A stretch of DNA of 64,000 nt, from the NCBI RefSeq assembly GCF_006442965.1, contig NZ_VFWX01000015.1:96479-160478 (forward strand). Direction: 5' to 3'. This document shows positions 18,201 to 26,444 of the stretch, piece by piece. A program made the position numbers and the translations under genes. The DNA is from Mesorhizobium sp. CU3 (GTDB lineage Bacteria > Pseudomonadota > Alphaproteobacteria > Rhizobiales > Rhizobiaceae). The notes beneath the pieces are model-generated. The model was not told the DNA's origin and searched no databases. It saw only the letters and a program-made list of their open reading frames with translations. The first letter of the stretch is position 1. The number at the start of each line of letters is the position of its first letter.

Positions 18201-19298
18201 TTATTGGCCAGTGACGATCTTTGTCCAGGTGCGCGTGATGACGCGCTGGGTCTTCGGATCGTAGGGCGCGACGGTATAGAGCTTCTTGGTCGTCTCCTCG
18301 TCCGGATAGACCGAAGGATCGTTCAGGATCGCCTTATCGATGAATTGCTGCGAAGCCTTGTTGCCGTTGGCGTAGAGCACGTAGTTCGACGACTTGGCGA
18401 TGACTTCGGGCGTCATCATGTAGTTGATGAATTCGAGCGCGTCGGCGACATGCGGCGCATCCGCCGGGATCGCCATCTGATCGAACCACATCTGGGCGCC
18501 TTCCTTCGGCACCGAATAGCCGATCTCGACGCCCTGCTTGGCTTCCTCGGCGCGGTTGCGCGCCTGGAAGACGTCACCCGACCAGCCGACCGCCAGGCAG
18601 ATATCGCCATTGGCCAGAGCGTTGATGTATTCCGACGAATGGAACTTGCGGATATAGGGCCGGACCTTGAGCAAGGCGTCCTGGGCCTTGGCGATGTCGT
18701 CAGGCGAAGTGCTGTTCGGATCGAGGCCGAGATATTTGAGCGCCGCCGGAATGATGTCGGCGGGAGAATCCAGCACATAGACGCCGCAGTCCTTCAGCTT
18801 GGCCAGCTTGTCCGGATTGAAGAACGTGTCCCAGCTGTCGATCCTGTCGGTGCCAAGGGCAGCCTGGACTTTCTTGACGTTATAGCCGAGGCCGACGGTG
18901 CCCCACATATAGTTGACCGAATACTCGTTGCCCGGATCGTATTTGGCGGTGCGCTCGGAGATGACGTCCCACATGTTGGAGAGATTGGGCAGCTTCGACT
19001 TGTCGAGCTTCTGGAAGACGCCCGCCTGGATCTGGCGCGCCAGGAAATTGGCGCTCGGCACCACGACGTCGTAGCCGCTGCCGCCGGCAAGCAGCTTCGT
19101 CTCCAGGATCTCGTTGGAATCGAAGGTGTCGTAGACGACCTTGATGCCGGTCTTCTTGGTGAAGTCGTCGATGATCGAACTGTCGATATAGTCCGACCAG
19201 TTGTAGACGTTGACGACGCGATCCTCGGCATGGCCGCTTACAGTGAAAAGCGTCAGTAATACCGAAGTCGCCGAAAGCCAGAGCGCTTTGCGGATCAT
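18201..19298 (-). CDS. potF: Polyamine ABC transporter substrate-binding protein (PotF-like)
   Basis: A 365-residue periplasmic binding protein, first gene of the potFGHI-like operon. AAGGAG precedes ATG 19298. The signal peptide is MIRKALWLSATSVLLTLFTV with cleavage near GHAE. Family hallmarks are VVNVYNWSDYIDSSIIDDF at the mature N terminus, GGSGYDVVVPSANFLARQIQ, and YMWGTVGLGYNVKKV. PotF/SpuD proteins bind putrescine or spermidine; which one cannot be decided. The puuA/puuB-like genes about 8 kb away would degrade imported putrescine. Confidence 0.92.
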   Translation of the reverse strand: MIRKALWLSATSVLLTLFTVSGHAEDRVVNVYNWSDYIDSSIIDDFTKKTGIKVVYDTFDSNEILETKLLAGGSGYDVVVPSANFLARQIQAGVFQKLDKSKLPNLSNMWDVISERTAKYDPGNEYSVNYMWGTVGLGYNVKKVQAALGTDRIDSWDTFFNPDKLAKLKDCGVYVLDSPADIIPAALKYLGLDPNSTSPDDIAKAQDALLKVRPYIRKFHSSEYINALANGDICLAVGWSGDVFQARNRAEEAKQGVEIGYSVPKEGAQMWFDQMAIPADAPHVADALEFINYMMTPEVIAKSSNYVLYANGNKASQQFIDKAILNDPSVYPDEETTKKLYTVAPYDPKTQRVITRTWTKIVTGQ

Positions 19299-19739
19299 GC
19301 TGTTCTCCTTTGATGAGTGTTCCCTCGCCGGCTCGTCTCGGTATGGCGGCCCGGCGTTGGTTTCAGACTATTGAGCTTTCCGGAGAGCGACAAGCGCCAA
19401 CTGTCGGCGCCGGGCTCGTTCGCAGTCCTGGAATGGGTAAACCGCCCGCCTTGCCGAAGAGGCATCCGGGCGGCGTCAGCGGCGTTCGCCGCGGCGTAGG
19501 TGGAGTTGTAGCGATGCTGTCCGGTCCCGATCGGGCCGGCGGAGACACTTGGCAAGATACGCCTGTCTTGTTGTTGCCGTGATCCCAGCCTGCCCGCCCG
19601 GCGACGGGGTTGTCAATGGGGAAGGCTGCCTAAAGCGCGTCGCGCTGAAAGGGATTCAGGCGACGCGCTTTAGGTCTTTGTTTTTATGCATGTCGTTCTC
19701 CCAAAACCGCTGCGCACTTTTGGGCGACATGCACTATCG
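19299..19739. other. Intergenic region before the potF-like gene
   Basis: 441 bases without a supportable gene. It contains the potF-side promoter, which I could not place, and a RIME-like repeat at 19630-19732. Short open frames here look like chance in GC-rich DNA. Confidence 0.5.
19630..19732. repeat. RIME-like double-palindrome element
   Basis: Two adjacent palindromes. The first pairs CTAAAGCGCGTCGC (19630-19643) with GCGACGCGCTTTAG (19660-19673), with an inner CTGAA/TTCAG stem. The second pairs GCATGTCG and CCCAAAA (19688-19706) with TTTTGGG and CGACATGC (19718-19732). Two palindromes in about 100 bases is the layout of the rhizobial intergenic mosaic elements (RIME). It lies just after the EamA gene stop and may end its transcript. 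Confidence 0.75.
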
Positions 19740-20696
19740 TCACTTGGGAGACGGCAGGCCGGTGACGCCGGGCCGCGCCGGCCGCGCCTGGCGCCTGAAC
19801 TCCAGGCCGATATGGACGAGCAGCGCCGTGACCACGACCGCGCCGCCTATGACGGTGCGCACCGACGGCACTTCGCCATGGACGAGCCAGACCCAGATGG
19901 GTCCCAGGATCGGCTCGAAGGTGCCGAGCAGCGCCGCTATGGCTGCCGGAACAAGGCGGACGCCCGTGGCGAAGAAGGCCAGACCGACGCCGAGATTGAA
20001 CACGCCGAAGGCAAACAGGAAACCCATGTCGCGCGCCGATACAGCGAACTCCGAGGCCTGCGAGGCGGCGAAGGCCCCGGCAAGCATGGCAGCGAGGCAG
20101 TTGGCCGGCACCATGCGCACATGGGCGAAACGCCTGGTGATCACGGTGGCGATCGACAACACGCAGGCGATGAGCAGCGCCAAGCCGTCGCCGATGGGCG
20201 ACACCGCGCCGTCGAGCGATTCGGAGACCATGATGGCAACGCCGGCGATGACGGCGGCGATCGCCACCCAGGTCGCAGCCGCCACCCGTTCGCGAAACAG
20301 CGCCCAGGCAAGCAGCGCAGCCAGCAGCGGCACGCCTGCCTGGATCAGGAGGATGTTGGCTACCGTGGTGTGAGCCAAGGCGACGATGAACGAGGTGGAG
20401 GCAATGGCGAAGCAGAAGGCGACGCCAAGACCGGGCAGGCCCATGTCGCGGAACAATTTCAACGTACCGCGCCAGCCGTCGCGCCAAGCCATGAAGCCAA
20501 GCAGGAAGGCCGCCGCCCAGAGCGAGCGCCAGAAGACGATCGTCCAGTTGTCGGTGATGTCGATGAAGCGGGCGATGGCGCCGCCGAAACTCCACATCAA
20601 TGCCGACAGGAAGACCAGCAGCATGCCGATCCGCTCCTCGCGCGGCGAGACGGACGGCGAAGCGACACTGGGCGTGGCGGTATCGGTCATGGACAT
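19740..20696 (-). CDS. EamA/DMT family transporter
   Basis: A drug/metabolite transporter of about 318 residues with ten predicted membrane segments in two EamA halves. The first begins RIGMLLVFLSALMWSFGGAIA, the second IGDGLALLIACVLSIATV. The end of each half shows the typical patterns PLLAALLAWALFRERV and AALLGTFEPILGPIWVWLVHGE. The start is uncertain between in-frame ATGs at 20696 and 20690; neither has a strong ribosome site. The substrate is unknown; the family exports metabolites and amino acids. It is a lone gene. Confidence 0.85.
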   Translation of the reverse strand: MSMTDTATPSVASPSVSPREERIGMLLVFLSALMWSFGGAIARFIDITDNWTIVFWRSLWAAAFLLGFMAWRDGWRGTLKLFRDMGLPGLGVAFCFAIASTSFIVALAHTTVANILLIQAGVPLLAALLAWALFRERVAAATWVAIAAVIAGVAIMVSESLDGAVSPIGDGLALLIACVLSIATVITRRFAHVRMVPANCLAAMLAGAFAASQASEFAVSARDMGFLFAFGVFNLGVGLAFFATGVRLVPAAIAALLGTFEPILGPIWVWLVHGEVPSVRTVIGGAVVVTALLVHIGLEFRRQARPARPGVTGLPSPK

Positions 20697-20836
20697 GATT
20701 GTCAGCGAGTTCCGCGCGCTACGATGCAACAGGGACGACAGCGACTCTGTGTCCTGGACGACAAGACTGTGTCTTATCCGCGTAGCGCAAAGCAGAAAGC
20801 CATGCGTGATCCAGCATGTGTTGAAATGTGGGACAA

Positions 20837-22279
20837 CTATCCTTGAAAATCAAAGGCGCTTAAGCCCGTCACCATTTCGTCGAGGCCTAGCGGCCGCGTC
20901 ACCGGCGGCTCGGCGCGCGCCAGGCAGCCGACGCGCTCGCAGAGCCGGCAGGCGGGGCCGACCGGCGTGGCGGAATTTTGCCCGGGCTTGCCGGTAGCTC
21001 CCGCCGGTAACGCGGCGCCGTAGACGATCTCGTCGCGAAAGCCGATGTCGCAGCCAAGCAGAAGCGCAGTGCGGCGCGGCCGCTCCGAGAAAGCGCCCTG
21101 CGGGCCTTCCAACGTGCGAGCGATGCAAAGAAACTCGGCGCCATCGGGCATTTCCACCGCCTCGACCAGGATCTGGCCAGGCAGAGCGAAGGCGGCATGG
21201 ATGGAAAGCTTGGGACAGCCGCCGCCGAAGCGGCTTTGCGGAAAGCCCTGGCTGCCGGCCTTGCGGAAGCGGTTGCCGGCATTGTCGACCTCCAGCATGA
21301 AGAACGGCACGCCGGACGCGCCGGGACGCTGCAGCATGGTCAGGCGGTTTGCCGCCTGCTCGAAAGAGACGCCGAAGCGGGAACGCAGCACGTCGATATC
21401 GTAGCGGGCGCGAACGGCGGCGGCATGAAAGGCCTGATAGGGCATCATCAGCGCATGCGCCGCATAGCGGCCGAGCTCGAAGCGAGCAAGCCGGCGCGCC
21501 TCGTCGGTGGCAAGCTTCAGCGCCTGGATCTCGCCGGCGACCGCGACCGTCATGCGCATCAAGCTCGCCTCCATAGCGACCTCGCGCAACTGGTCGAATG
21601 GCGACAGCCGCTCGGACAGGAACAGGCGCTGCGAATGGCGGTCGTAGCGGCGGCGCCAGTTGGGCATGGTGGCGACCGGCAGAACTTTGACGACGATGCC
21701 GTGCTCGCGCCGCAGCCAGGCCTTCAGCGCCCCGAACAAATCGTCGCCCGGATCGAGCAAAGTGGTGAAGGCCTCGGCTTCCTCTTCCAGCGCGGCGAAA
21801 TGGTTCGGGCGGCGCTCGAAGACCTCATGGACCTCGTCGGCGGGCAGGCGCGTGCCTGACAATGCGGTCGCCCTGCCCTCCTTCGCCAAGAGCTGGTTGA
21901 GGTCGGAGAGGCGCTCGGCCTGCTCGCGATAGGCGCGAAAGAGTTTTATCATCGCCGCCGAGGCGTTCGGCGCGGTCTCGGCAAGATCGATCAGCTCCTG
22001 GTCGCCCGGCAGTTCGCCGGCGAGCAGCGGATCGCCGAACACTTCCTTCAGTGCGGCGATCGATCCTTTGGCCTCGCCCTGCAATTCATGCGGATCGACC
22101 TTGTAGACGGAGGCCAGCTTGAGGATGAGCTGAACCGTCAGCGGCCGCTGGTTGCGCTCGATGAGGTTGAGGTAGGAGGGCGAGATGCCCAGCCCCTCGG
22201 CCATCGCCGTCTGGGTCAACCCCCTGGCGCTGCGCAGCCGGCGCAGCCGCGGCCCGGCGAAGATCTTCTGGTCAGCCAC
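20837..22279 (-). CDS. XRE/ScfR-type short-chain fatty acyl regulator (RamB-like)
   Basis: A 480-residue regulator: an N-terminal XRE helix-turn-helix (residues about 8-65, RLRRLRSARGLTQTAMAEGL then ISPSYLNLIERNQRPL), a central IrrE-like domain, and a C-terminal domain with a Cys-rich segment (PACRLCERVGCLAR). This layout is that of the ScfR/RamB/PrpC-regulator family that senses short-chain acyl-CoA or acetate metabolism. It is divergent from isocitrate lyase, as RamB-type regulators often are. Control of aceA and possibly of itself from the shared 248-base region is inferred. Confidence 0.85.
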   Translation of the reverse strand: MADQKIFAGPRLRRLRSARGLTQTAMAEGLGISPSYLNLIERNQRPLTVQLILKLASVYKVDPHELQGEAKGSIAALKEVFGDPLLAGELPGDQELIDLAETAPNASAAMIKLFRAYREQAERLSDLNQLLAKEGRATALSGTRLPADEVHEVFERRPNHFAALEEEAEAFTTLLDPGDDLFGALKAWLRREHGIVVKVLPVATMPNWRRRYDRHSQRLFLSERLSPFDQLREVAMEASLMRMTVAVAGEIQALKLATDEARRLARFELGRYAAHALMMPYQAFHAAAVRARYDIDVLRSRFGVSFEQAANRLTMLQRPGASGVPFFMLEVDNAGNRFRKAGSQGFPQSRFGGGCPKLSIHAAFALPGQILVEAVEMPDGAEFLCIARTLEGPQGAFSERPRRTALLLGCDIGFRDEIVYGAALPAGATGKPGQNSATPVGPACRLCERVGCLARAEPPVTRPLGLDEMVTGLSAFDFQG

Positions 22280-22527
22280 CCTTGCGTCCTTGACAAGATT
22301 TTACACGAAACGCCGCAACCGTCTCGACAACGTCTTTTACAATCGTGACAAATTTACAGCGCTGCCTTGTCAAAGGCAACACAGGTTTTCTCTTATTTTC
22401 CTCGAGAAATGCCGGTTTTTCTAGGAGATTTTGCGCCGCAATGTAAAAGATGTCACACGCGAATGGCCGCAGAGCGAATGTCTGCGGTCTGCCGCTCTAA
22501 CCAGCAGCCAATCATCCGGAGTGCCCA
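22280..22527. promoter_or_regulatory. Divergent regulator / aceA promoter with TTTTACA repeats
   Basis: Between the regulator and isocitrate lyase, TTTTACA occurs at 22299-22305 and 22335-22341, TTTACA at 22353-22358, and the reverse form TGTAAAA at 22442-22448. The copies lie in AT-richer DNA flanking both promoters. They are the best candidate operator sites for the regulator; this is not a published motif that I can name. Confidence 0.5.
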
Positions 22528-23817
22528 ATGACTGATTTTTACAACCTCGTCCCCTCCGCGCCCGAAGGCCGTTTCGACGGCATCGAGCGGCCCTATTCGC
22601 CAGAGGATGTGAAGCGGCTGCGCGGCTCGGTGCAAATTCGCCAGACATTGGCCGAAATGGGCGCCAACCGCCTATGGAAGCTCATCCACGAGGAGGATTT
22701 CGTCAACGCCCTCGGCGCCATGTCGGGCAATCAGGCCATGCAGCAGGTCCGCGCCGGACTGAAGGCGATCTACCTGTCGGGCTGGCAGGTGGCGGCCGAC
22801 GCCAACACGGCTTCCGCCATGTATCCTGACCAGTCGCTTTATCCAGCCAACGCAGCACCGGAACTGGTCAAGCGCATCAACCGCACGCTGCAGCGCGCCG
22901 ACCAGATCGAGACGTCGGAAGGCAAGGGCCTCTCGGTCGACACCTGGTTCGCGCCGATCGTCGCCGATGCCGAAGCCGGCTTCGGCGGTCCGCTGAATTC
23001 GTTCGAGATCATGAAGGCCTTCATCGAGGCGGGCGCCGCCGGCGTGCATTACGAAGACCAGCTGGCATCGGAAAAGAAGTGCGGCCATCTCGGCGGCAAG
23101 GTGCTGATCCCAACCGCGGCGCATATCCGCAACCTCAATGCGGCGCGGCTCGCAGCCGACGTTATGGGCACGCCGACGCTGGTGGTGGCGCGCACGGACG
23201 CGGAAGCGGCGAAGCTTTTGACCTCCGACATCGACGAGCGCGACCAGCCTTTCGTCGACTACGACGCCGGGCGCACGGTCGAGGGCTTCTACAACGTCAG
23301 GAACGGCATCGAGCCGTGCATCGCGCGCGCCGTGGCCTATGCGCCGCATGCCGACCTGATCTGGTGCGAGACGTCCAAGCCGGACCTCGAGCAGGCAAGG
23401 AAGTTCGCCGAGGGCGTGCACCGGCATCATCCGGGCAAGCTGCTCGCCTACAATTGCTCGCCGTCCTTCAACTGGAAGAAGAACCTCGACGACGCGACGA
23501 TCGCCAAGTTCCAGAGGGAACTCGGCGCCATGGGCTACAAGTTCCAGTTCATTACGCTGGCCGGCTTCCACCAGCTCAATTTCGGCATGTTCGAACTGGC
23601 GCGCGGCTACAAGGACCGGCAGATGGCGGCCTATTCGGAGCTGCAGGAGGCCGAGTTCGCGGCGGAAGCCAATGGCTACACCGCGACCAAGCACCAGCGC
23701 GAGGTCGGCACCGGCTATTTCGACGCCGTGTCGATGGCGATCACCGGCGGCCAGTCTTCGACCACCGCCATGCATGAGTCGACCGAGCACGCCCAGTTCA
23801 GGCCGGCGGCCGAGTAA
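22528..23817 (+). CDS. aceA: Isocitrate lyase
   Basis: A 429-residue isocitrate lyase, the first step of the glyoxylate shunt (isocitrate to glyoxylate and succinate). The catalytic loop signature KKCGHLGGKVLIPT is at about residues 188-201, preceded by VHYEDQLASEKK. Also seen are WFAPIVADAEAGFGG and YNCSPSFNWKKNLDD. Length is normal for the bacterial form. It allows growth on acetate, fatty acids or PHB-derived acetyl-CoA, consistent with the divergent ScfR-type regulator. A small gene follows at 53 bases. Confidence 0.97.
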   Translation: MTDFYNLVPSAPEGRFDGIERPYSPEDVKRLRGSVQIRQTLAEMGANRLWKLIHEEDFVNALGAMSGNQAMQQVRAGLKAIYLSGWQVAADANTASAMYPDQSLYPANAAPELVKRINRTLQRADQIETSEGKGLSVDTWFAPIVADAEAGFGGPLNSFEIMKAFIEAGAAGVHYEDQLASEKKCGHLGGKVLIPTAAHIRNLNAARLAADVMGTPTLVVARTDAEAAKLLTSDIDERDQPFVDYDAGRTVEGFYNVRNGIEPCIARAVAYAPHADLIWCETSKPDLEQARKFAEGVHRHHPGKLLAYNCSPSFNWKKNLDDATIAKFQRELGAMGYKFQFITLAGFHQLNFGMFELARGYKDRQMAAYSELQEAEFAAEANGYTATKHQREVGTGYFDAVSMAITGGQSSTTAMHESTEHAQFRPAAE

Positions 23818-23870
23818 GGGATAACACCAGAGGAAACGCCCAAAGGGCACTGATACCGAGGAGAAAAGCA

Positions 23871-24113
23871 ATGGCATCGATAAGCCGCGTCAAGGAGAGG
23901 GCTGAAGAACAATCAACCGCGATGAGCGTCGATCAGCAGGCGACGATCCGCATGCTTGCCAACGACCTACACAGGCTCAATCAATCGGTCATGAAGGCAG
24001 TCGAGGCAGGCGTCTCGGTGGAGCTGGTGCGTTCGGCCAGGCACCATGGCGGCGACGGCAACTGGGGCGATCTTCTGATTCCGGTGATCGTTACCCAGCA
24101 GAGGAATGGTTGA
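23871..24113 (+). CDS. Small conserved-looking protein downstream of aceA
   Basis: An 80-residue protein with a good ribosome site (GAGGAG about 9 bases before ATG 23871). The sequence is helical and charged: MASISRVKERAEEQSTAMSV at the start, then DDQQAT-like and NDLHRLNQSVMKAVEAG segments. It has no signal peptide or membrane segment. I recognise no named family. Its position 53 bases after aceA suggests co-transcription, so a role linked to glyoxylate-shunt growth is possible but unproven. A palindrome TTGACG-CTA-CGTCAA overlaps its stop (24110-24124). Confidence 0.7.
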   Translation: MASISRVKERAEEQSTAMSVDQQATIRMLANDLHRLNQSVMKAVEAGVSVELVRSARHHGGDGNWGDLLIPVIVTQQRNG

Positions 24114-24313
24114 CGCTACGTCAACAATCTCATCGGTAGTTTCCTGCGCGCTATACGTTCGGGAAACTATCGATTTTTTTCGATTTGCATTCTGCGCAAG
24201 GCACAGGACTTGTGCTGAATTTTAGGATTTCTTGTTATATTTTCGATCTTGGCCATTTCAGCTTGACACCGCCTTGATCTCACGCCAATTGTGCCTCAGG
24301 TTTCAACCCTGCA

Positions 24314-24793
24314 TTGAACCAGAGTGCCCGCCCACCGATGTGTCCCGCCGACCCTGACGACGACTCCCAAAAACATGCGAAACCGGCGGCCCGCACAGGC
24401 GCAAGGCCAGCGGACTTCTCCAAGGTGCTCGTCGTCGGAAAGTCGTCGATCAACCGGGTCGTGGTGTCGAAGATCGTCGAGCAGTCGGGACTGCGGCCGA
24501 TCTCGGAGTCGCCCGAGACCGCCGAGAAGGCTTTGGCAGGCATCGTGCCCGGCGCCATTGTTCTGGACGGTGGTCCCGACAACAAGGATTGCGACAGGCT
24601 GATGTCCGCCATCGACGCGCTGCGGCGCGCCTCGGCCAAGGCGCTGCCGGCGGTGATCCTGCTTTCAGCCAGGACAGGCACGCCCGATAGCCTCGGCCTG
24701 TCGAGCATCGTCGACGCCGTGGTTGCCAAGCCGATCACGCCGGAGCGGCTGCAACCGGTGATCGACCGGCTGGTCAACCTCGGACGCGGCTGA
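24314..24793 (+). CDS. Receiver-domain (response regulator-like) protein
   Basis: 159 residues: a polar N-terminal tail of about 35, then a single CheY-like receiver fold beginning KVLVVGKSSINRVVVSKIVE. The candidate phospho-acceptor Asp is in AIVLDGG (about residue 82), and the conserved Lys is in VVAKPITPERL near the end. The usual acidic pair after the first beta strand is replaced by GKS, so the magnesium site looks incomplete and phosphorylation is doubtful. No output domain is present. The start is uncertain. A 200-base AT-rich gap lies upstream. Confidence 0.7.
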   Translation: MNQSARPPMCPADPDDDSQKHAKPAARTGARPADFSKVLVVGKSSINRVVVSKIVEQSGLRPISESPETAEKALAGIVPGAIVLDGGPDNKDCDRLMSAIDALRRASAKALPAVILLSARTGTPDSLGLSSIVDAVVAKPITPERLQPVIDRLVNLGRG

Positions 24794-24822
24794 GTGCGCC
24801 CCTGGGGGTGGACAGATCGTCC

Positions 24823-25530
24823 TCAGCCCGCCCTGGCAATGCTCTCGACAAGCGCCGGCAGTTCGCTGAGGTCAGCGATCTGGCGAAAACGTGGCGCTGT
24901 CACCGGCGCCTCGGCATGCTCGACCGCCCAGGTCAATTCATGCGGTACATGGACGCCCCAGCTGCCCGCCTCGATGGCCGGGACCACGTCGGATTTGAGC
25001 GAGTTGCCCACCATCAGGCTCTGCCGAGGACCGTCGCCATGGCGGCTGAAGATGCGGGCATAGGTGGCGGTGCTCTTGTCGCTGACGATCTCGACGGCAT
25101 CGAAGAGCTCGCCCATGCCCGACTGCGCCAGCTTGCGCTCCTGGTCGAAAAGGTCGCCCTTGGTGATCAGCACCAGGCGATAGGCGCCGGCCAGCGCCTC
25201 GACCGTTGCTCGCGCGTGCGGCAGCGGCTCGATCGGATGGCTAAGCATTTCGCGACCGAACGCCAGGATTTCGCCGATGACCGAAGCGGGCACCTCGCCC
25301 CCGGTGACCTCGATCGCCGTCTCGACCATGGACAGGGTGAAGCCTTTGATGCCGAAGCCGTAGACGGCAAGGTTGCGCCTTTCGGCAGCGAGCAGCACTG
25401 CCGCGATATGCGCGTGATCGCCATGGCCCGCCAGCAAGTCGGCGAAGCGCTTTTCGGTCATCCGGAAGAACTGCTCGTTCTGCCACAGCGTGTCGTCGGC
25501 GTCGAAGCCGATGGTGGTAAGAGCCGACAT
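24823..25530 (-). CDS. HAD family hydrolase
   Basis: A 235-residue haloacid-dehalogenase-fold hydrolase. Motif I is GFDADDTLW (nucleophile Asp and the second Asp two residues on), motif II is in RLVLITKGD, the Lys of motif III near FDQERKLAQSG, and motif IV in MVGNSLKSDVVPAIEAG. The cap is helical and small (C1 type). These are mostly phosphatases of small metabolites; the substrate is unknown. It is divergent from the nicotianamine-synthase-like gene with 85 bases between. Confidence 0.85.
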   Translation of the reverse strand: MSALTTIGFDADDTLWQNEQFFRMTEKRFADLLAGHGDHAHIAAVLLAAERRNLAVYGFGIKGFTLSMVETAIEVTGGEVPASVIGEILAFGREMLSHPIEPLPHARATVEALAGAYRLVLITKGDLFDQERKLAQSGMGELFDAVEIVSDKSTATYARIFSRHGDGPRQSLMVGNSLKSDVVPAIEAGSWGVHVPHELTWAVEHAEAPVTAPRFRQIADLSELPALVESIARAG

Positions 25531-25615
25531 AGCCGCATCATCCTCCTCGGAAATTGGTGGTGTAGACGGGTTCGCGCGGCACTGCTAGCTAGAGATCGGC
25601 AAAGCGCGGGGGTGC

Positions 25616-26434
25616 ATGCTGAATTCCTGGAAAGACACGCTGGAAGGCTTCGTGGCGAGCGCTCGCGAGCGCACGCCCACCGCGCTGATCAACGGCATTC
25701 GCGATATCGGCGTGGCCATGGGCCATGAGGCGGGCGAGGAACTGCTGCGCAACCATCCGGAGCTGTTTTCGTATCGGCCCATGCTCACGCAAGCCTTCAT
25801 CGACATGGTCCATGCGCAGGACGTCGCCGAAATCAGTCAGATGCTGGGCCAAGACGTACGGGAACCGACCTCGTTCGGACAGATAGCGACGGAGAAAACG
25901 ACCATCGGCGTTATGTCGTCGAAGGACGCCTATAAGCGCCTTGACGAGGTCTTCGAGCATGTCGATTTCAGCCGATGCAAGCGTGCCGTGATGGTCGGCT
26001 GCGGCGGTCGCCCCTTCACCATGTTCCGGATCCACGACCAGACCGAGGTTCCCGAAATAGTCGGCCTGGATGTCGTGCCGGATGCCGTCGAGACGGCGAA
26101 TGTCCTGGCTGCCAAACTGGGCTATTCAAGGATGCATGCGGAACATTGCAACGGGCGCGATTACGACTATCGGGCCGCGCAGGTGGTCTACATCGCCAGT
26201 ATGGTGTCGCCCAAGGCGAAGGTGGTATCGCGCATCGCAGACACCGCTCCGCCCGACCTGCAACTCGTTCTTTGGGAACCCTATTCGCTGGCCCGCCTGT
26301 GGTCGGAGCGGGCGGAGGACGCGCTCGACCCACGTCTGGAGGTGGTCGGACGCACACACGTATCGCGCAACATGACCCGTGACGTTTTCGTCCGTTTCCG
26401 GTCTGGCGCCGCCGGCCGCGGCGGCAAAAGCTGA
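25616..26434 (+). CDS. Nicotianamine synthase-like / class I SAM-dependent enzyme
   Basis: 272 residues. An N-terminal helical part (1-115) is followed by a Rossmann SAM-binding domain with VMVGCGGRPFTMF (about residue 126) and EIVGLDVVPDAVETANVLA (acidic ribose contact). The stretches AQVVYIASMVSPKAKVV and LVLWEPYSLARLWSE resemble the conserved regions VVFLAALVGM and LMLRSAHGARAFLYP of nicotianamine synthases, and CntL of staphylopine synthesis has a comparable plan. Such enzymes transfer aminobutyrate from SAM to an amine instead of a methyl group. A plain methyltransferase is the alternative. The next gene follows within about 10 bases and encodes an ATP-grasp protein, so the two probably act together. 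Confidence 0.6.
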   Translation: MLNSWKDTLEGFVASARERTPTALINGIRDIGVAMGHEAGEELLRNHPELFSYRPMLTQAFIDMVHAQDVAEISQMLGQDVREPTSFGQIATEKTTIGVMSSKDAYKRLDEVFEHVDFSRCKRAVMVGCGGRPFTMFRIHDQTEVPEIVGLDVVPDAVETANVLAAKLGYSRMHAEHCNGRDYDYRAAQVVYIASMVSPKAKVVSRIADTAPPDLQLVLWEPYSLARLWSERAEDALDPRLEVVGRTHVSRNMTRDVFVRFRSGAAGRGGKS

Positions 26435-26444
26435 GGCGTCGGCT

